The notes under the pieces: model-generated
Seen by the model: only the letters and a program-made list of their open reading frames with translations
Told to the model about the DNA's origin: nothing
Databases searched by the model: none
Assembly (NCBI GenBank): GCA_002719135.1
Contig: PBGU01000015.1
Location: 78,229 to 87,221 of the forward strand
Origin: Gammaproteobacteria bacterium
GTDB taxonomy: Bacteria > Pseudomonadota > Gammaproteobacteria > Pseudomonadales > Azotimanducaceae
DNA length: 8,993 nt
Direction of reading: 5' to 3'
Shown: in pieces, positions 7,693 to 8,993 of the stretch
Numbering within the stretch: position 1 is the stretch's first letter
How the letters are laid out: each line of letters starts with the position of its first letter
Program-made: the position numbers and the translations under genes

Positions 7693-8654
7693 ATAAACCC
7701 TTAATCGATATTCGTAACTTGAGCAAACACTTCGACCGCGGGCGCCATAAAATTCGCGCCGTCGACGACGTCTCCCTATCCATCGAAGCAGGCGAGATCG
7801 TTGGTCTCGTCGGCGAAAGCGGCTCTGGAAAATCAACACTCGGTAGAACTCTCCTGGGACTCGACAGGAAAACGGCGGGCGAAATTTTCTATAAGGGTTC
7901 CAAACTGCCCACCGTCTACCGAGCCAAAGATTTTCACCGATACGCGCGATCCATGCAGATGATCTTCCAGGATCCTTATTCATCCCTAAATCCCAGAATG
8001 ACTGCGGGCGAAATTATTGGCGAAGCATTGCGGTTACACAGCGATTTGAATAAATCCGACATAGCCAAGCGAATAGAAGAGTGGTTGGTTAAAGTCGGGC
8101 TGAATATTGACCATCTAGGTCGATATCCTCATGAATTCTCCGGAGGACAAAGGCAGCGAATCGGGATCGCCCGAGCGTTGATCCTCGAACCCGATTTCGT
8201 CGTTTGTGATGAGCCGATCTCCGCGCTCGACGTGTCGGTTCAGGCGCAAATCGTGGACTTATTGGGGGAGTTGAAACGTTCCCTTGGTTTGACGCTACTC
8301 TTCATCGCTCATGATCTCTCGATGGTGCGTTACGTATCCGACCGGATGGCCGTGATGTATCTGGGTTCTCTGGTCGAAATCGGCCGTTCAGACCATGTCT
8401 TCTTCGACCCGAAACATCCGTATACGGAACTTCTCATCGGTTCCAATCCCGAACCCGACCCCAACCAAGAACGTTCACGGCAGAAAGTGCAGAGCATCGG
8501 CGAAATTCCCTCCCAACTGGACATACCCGCAGGGTGTCGATTCGCTAATCGTTGTCCTCACGCGATGGCCGTTTGTCACGACGTGAACCCAGTGTTACGG
8601 ATCGTCAGCCATGAGGATGACGAACGTTTAGTCGCGTGCCATCTCTACGAATAA
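7689..8654 (+). CDS. oppF: Peptide ABC transporter ATP-binding protein, OppF-like
   Basis: A 321-residue cytoplasmic ATPase of the OppF/DppF family, partner of OppD. Walker A GESGSGKST is at 42-50, the Q-loop Gln at 94 (FQDPYSSLNP), the signature FSGGQRQR at 150-157, Walker B VVCDEP at 171-176, the D-loop SALD at 178-181 and the switch His at 208 (IAHDLSMV). The C-terminal extension holds HPYTELL at 243-249 and cysteines C283, C289, C296 and C317, again the four-cysteine pattern. The start is GTG, overlapping the oppD stop as GTGA (4 nt), with no separate Shine-Dalgarno, so coupling to oppD is likely. It is the last gene of the operon: the next gene lies on the other strand 27 nt beyond its stop. 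Confidence 0.95.
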   Translation: MNKPLIDIRNLSKHFDRGRHKIRAVDDVSLSIEAGEIVGLVGESGSGKSTLGRTLLGLDRKTAGEIFYKGSKLPTVYRAKDFHRYARSMQMIFQDPYSSLNPRMTAGEIIGEALRLHSDLNKSDIAKRIEEWLVKVGLNIDHLGRYPHEFSGGQRQRIGIARALILEPDFVVCDEPISALDVSVQAQIVDLLGELKRSLGLTLLFIAHDLSMVRYVSDRMAVMYLGSLVEIGRSDHVFFDPKHPYTELLIGSNPEPDPNQERSRQKVQSIGEIPSQLDIPAGCRFANRCPHAMAVCHDVNPVLRIVSHEDDERLVACHLYE

Positions 8655-8681
8655 TTAGCACAACGAATTCGATCCACAAAC
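8655..8681. other. Convergent intergenic gap without clear terminator
   Basis: Only 27 bases separate the oppF stop from the stop of the minus-strand gene. The gap contains the 8-bp palindrome CGAATTCG (8664-8671) but no GC-rich hairpin with a T-run in either direction. Transcription from each side may therefore read into the other gene or end by a factor-dependent route. Confidence 0.5.
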
Positions 8682-8993
8682 TCAACGATTCACCACCGAA
8701 ACACGCAAGTCATGCGAGCCATCGACTCGCGTAAATTCGTAGTAAAAATAGATTGCGCTCGGTCGCTCGAGGGCGAACACGTAGCGAACGCAACCGTACG
8801 GTGAACGCACCCAGGGTTCTTCCTGCTCCAAGCGCTCAAACCGGGTACCGTCGTCGCTCCAAGCCAAACCGCACCATTCTTCGTACGTGTCATAGAAAGT
8901 CCGGCCACCGTCGTACAACGCGAGCCAACCGTTATCCGTGGAGATCACCGAGTTAATCCGCGCGCGTCGTCCATGCCATGTATCCGTACCCGG
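8682..8993 (-). CDS. C-terminal part of hypothetical beta-propeller-like protein
   Basis: An open reading frame on the minus strand that runs off the right edge; its 5' part is outside the window. The 103 visible residues end at a TGA (8684-8682). An internal GTG at 8948-8946 is a possible start codon, but the frame continues upstream to the edge with matching residues (GTDTWHGRRARINSV), so I treat it as truncated. The visible part is strand-rich with many aromatic residues. Motifs are ALYDGG, YEEWCGLAWSDDG and RYVFAL, followed by YFYYEFTRVDGSHDLRV. The YDG...EE..GLAxSxDG pattern resembles the last blades of five-bladed propellers in glycosidase-like (GH43/GH32-type) proteins and uncharacterised relatives. 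I cannot name a substrate, and the catalytic region is not in view. It converges on the opp operon and has no evident link to it. Confidence 0.7.
   Translation of the reverse strand, partial: PGTDTWHGRRARINSVISTDNGWLALYDGGRTFYDTYEEWCGLAWSDDGTRFERLEQEEPWVRSPYGCVRYVFALERPSAIYFYYEFTRVDGSHDLRVSVVNR

Noticed and set aside
7642..7983. A 113-codon minus-strand frame across the oppD-oppF junction
   Set aside because: The Arg-rich translation has no domain pattern, and it overlaps two well-supported genes.
8753..8956. A plus-strand frame of 67 codons after oppF
   Set aside because: Its Arg-rich translation (SERNRTVNAPR and similar) looks like noise, while the minus-strand frame over the same bases has a protein-like composition and runs to the window edge.

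Overview
The window carries one tightly packed seven-gene operon on the + strand (about 212-8654) and, converging on it from the right edge, the 3' part of a minus-strand gene. Base composition is moderate (roughly half G+C). The ABC-transporter layout and the AAA+/VWA pair of the CoxD/CoxE type suggest a Gram-negative bacterium, most likely an uncultured or little-studied proteobacterium. That placement is an inference from style only; nothing here fixes the taxon. There are no rRNA or tRNA genes, CRISPR arrays, insertion sequences or phage genes that I can see.

Region by region: 1-211 is a leader with no clear gene, a possible extended -10 element and a good Shine-Dalgarno in front of a GTG start. 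At 212-1153 is a MoxR/CoxD-type AAA+ ATPase, followed at 1173-2651 by a CoxE-like VWA protein with an intact MIDAS motif and a Gly/Glu/Lys-rich linker. A complete OppABCDF-type peptide importer follows: substrate-binding protein with a single N-terminal membrane segment and no lipobox (2674-4353), permease OppB (4346-5308), an enlarged OppC permease (5308-6684), and ATPases OppD (6688-7692) and OppF (7689-8654). Gaps or overlaps are 19, 22, -8, -1, 3 and -4 nt, so all seven are probably transcribed and in part translationally coupled. At 8682-8993 on the minus strand is the C-terminal part of a protein that looks like a beta-propeller/glycosidase-like hypothetical protein.

Two things stand out. 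First, OppC has an extra block of about 145 residues in the external loop after its first membrane helix, and this block reads as a fibronectin type III domain; ordinary OppC proteins of about 300 residues have no such domain. Second, a MoxR-VWA pair, known in other settings as a maturation/chaperone module for metalloenzymes or membrane complexes, sits at the head of a peptide-transporter operon with no molybdenum hydroxylase genes in view. A reasonable but unproven hypothesis is that the ATPase and VWA protein help assemble or control this FN3-bearing, membrane-tethered importer, whose two ATPases both keep a four-cysteine C-terminal cluster motif.
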